Assembly (NCBI GenBank): GCA_003427395.1
Contig: BFEA01000156.1
Span: forward strand, 740,478 to 778,355
DNA from: Chara braunii
Lineage: Eukaryota; Streptophyta; Charophyceae; Charales; Characeae
Length of the DNA: 37,878 bases
Direction of reading: 5' to 3'
Shown here piece by piece: positions 36,599 to 37,878 of this stretch. Each line of letters begins with the position of its first letter. The first letter of the stretch is position 1. A model generated the notes under the pieces. The model searched no databases. It saw only the letters and a program-made list of their open reading frames with translations, and was not told the DNA's origin. The translations under genes were made by a program, and so were the position numbers.

Positions 36599-37832
36599 GA
36601 TACCGACTGATGAAAGATGATGTCTTGAGCTGTGCCATGTCCCCAAATGAAGGGCAGGCAGAGGTCAATAGCAATCCAAAGCGATGGTGCCCAGGTGAGT
36701 ACTCCACTGCCCTCAGCACTGCTGAAGGTGTCTCTCTCGCCAGTCCACCTCCTAGCTCCTAGCGCAAATCCCCCACAGCAAGACTCTTTAGCAGCCCGTC
36801 ACCAAAGTGAAACACCAACAATGGACCTAGAATTGGCGCTGGCCCAGCTAAAACCACTAGGGCAGTCCGATCTGAACTATGGTCAGTGGTCTTCGAGTCA
36901 GGCTCGAGTTCTGGTCTGGTCACCTAGCCCAAAAAACGGCATGCTTGGGTCCCTATCCAACGTCCAGGGATCCCAGCAGATGCAGCAGGGCTGATCAATA
37001 AAGGACAAGGACTGGGCGAGGCTCCACAGAAAAGAAAGGGAAAAAAAAAAAAAAAAAAAACAAGTCCAGCAGCGGACGGGCCTCGAAACGCGGCCAAAAC
37101 GTGGAAACCAGTTAACTCCACTAGTCAGACAAAACAAAGTCGGAGACGGCATATCCCAGACCAGACAAAACCTGGAATGCACAAAATACTATGAAACAAT
37201 ACTGTCCTTACCCGTACAAAAAAATCAGAACCACCCACAATCTCAGGAAAGAAAAAAAATAATAAAAATAAATAAAAATAAAAATAAAAAAAGAAGAAGA
37301 AAAAAAAAAGCAGCAGAAATCCATAGACAGACCAACTAACTTCATCCCACCCACATGCAGAAGATGAAAGCCCAAAACCGTATCCATGGCGCTAAGGCCG
37401 TCCAAAATATGGGCCCTGCGCCTCAAGGCCCTTTGCTCAATTGCTGGTTGTTTTTGTTACTTCTTGTGCTACAGACGGATGCAGTGTTGCATGCCCGAAG
37501 ACAATCAGATGGGCATGGCGCAGAACCCAAGAACCAACCAAGGAGAATGAGCAAATACTATGCAGCGGAATTACTGATACGCACAGATCTGACTCAAACG
37601 GCTCAGACTGACCGTAACTCACTCATCATCACCAACAGGGTTAGAAGGCAAGGTGCTGAAAACATAGATGAAGAGCGCCCTGCCAGATCAGCATCCACAG
37701 ACAAGGAGGAGGGAGAAGAGACAACAAAGGGGGGGTAGATATGGAGAATCTGGAGATACCGTCAACTCAATGTCGCCCATACAAAGTCTCCGGAAATAGT
37801 CTCCCAATGCCCGTCCAGATATCGGTCTGAGC
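36599..37832. other. unassigned sequence between LTR copies 2 and 3
   Basis: If LTR 3 is a 5' LTR on the minus strand, this is internal DNA of a small, non-autonomous element of that family. An A-run lies at 37040-37059 and an A-rich AAATA tract at 37252-37308. The plus-strand frame at 37355-37738 (127 residues) matches nothing I know. Confidence 0.4.
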
Positions 37833-37843
37833 CCAATGTCACC

Positions 37844-37845
<2 letters not shown>
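37833..37845 (-). other. candidate primer-binding site of LTR copy 3
   Basis: The minus strand reads TTGGTGACATTGG, continuing GCTCAGACCGATATC, next to the GA-rich LTR end. It is the same 13-mer as at 35255-35267. Confidence 0.55.

Positions 37846-37878
<33 letters not shown>
37846..37878 (-). repeat. start of LTR copy 3 (CT/GA end), cut by window
   Basis: (CT)n runs to the window end. Together with the flanking 13-mer this repeats the arrangement at 35255-35323 and at the window start. Confidence 0.6.

Noticed and set aside
1-37878. CRISPR array or prokaryotic operon
   Set aside because: No regularly spaced identical repeats with unique spacers, no ribosome-binding-site-led gene clusters; intron-like structure and retroelements show a eukaryotic genome.

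Overview
This 37.9-kb window looks like nuclear DNA from a streptophyte. The repeat content and the sequence of the Ty3/gypsy polyprotein remind me most of the charophyte alga Chara braunii. That is recognition from memory and cannot be proven here. Intact coding sequence is scarce. Almost everything is layered mobile-element debris, microsatellites (mainly GA/CT) and A- or T-runs. There is one gap of 32 Ns (27011-27042) and single Ns at 9109 and 35324.

Layout. 1-6.8 kb: a minus-strand Ty3/gypsy element with a C-terminal chromodomain. It has a 3' LTR, a polypurine tract and recognisable chromodomain, integrase, RNase H, RT, protease, zinc knuckle and gag, in that order along the plus strand. 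It carries many stops and frameshifts, two internal tandem duplications and catalytic-site substitutions, so it is dead; no 5' LTR is seen. 7.2-8.1 kb and 16.2-18.0 kb: two oppositely oriented copies of a DNA transposon (PIF/Harbinger-like by inference) with palindromic ends. Between them lie a truncated LINE (13.7-15.4 kb), scattered copies of its A-tailed 3' end, tRNA-derived SINEs, a foldback MITE and U6 snRNA 3'-half chimeras. 18-25 kb: mostly unassigned repeats, a second MITE copy, a hammerhead-ribozyme core beside AT microsatellites, and one possible unrecognised exon. 25-32 kb: long GA tracts, foldbacks, a possible RGG-rich terminal exon, a mitochondrial-type insert (atp9 exon end plus the 3' end of a group II intron with domain V), purine-rich DNA, and a SINE.

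32.3-34.6 kb holds the best host gene: a large minus-strand terminal exon encoding the C-terminal end of a ubiquitin-specific protease catalytic domain and a long low-complexity tail. Just past its stop codon, on the same strand, is a near full-length U6 snRNA retropseudogene whose 3' half and flank are tandemly duplicated. 35.2-37.9 kb carries another LTR of the same family as the window's first LTR, a candidate primer-binding site, a long GA/CT foldback and the start of a third LTR. These probably sit in an upstream intron or the 5' flank of the protease gene.

Apart from the protease gene and perhaps the RGG exon, the elements do not form a pathway. The window is best read as a record of retrotransposition, organelle-DNA transfer and local tandem duplication. 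The most unusual items are the repeated use of U6 RNA 3' halves in retroposed chimeras, the mitochondrial group II intron fragment, the hammerhead core, and the palindromic minisatellite inside the LTR.
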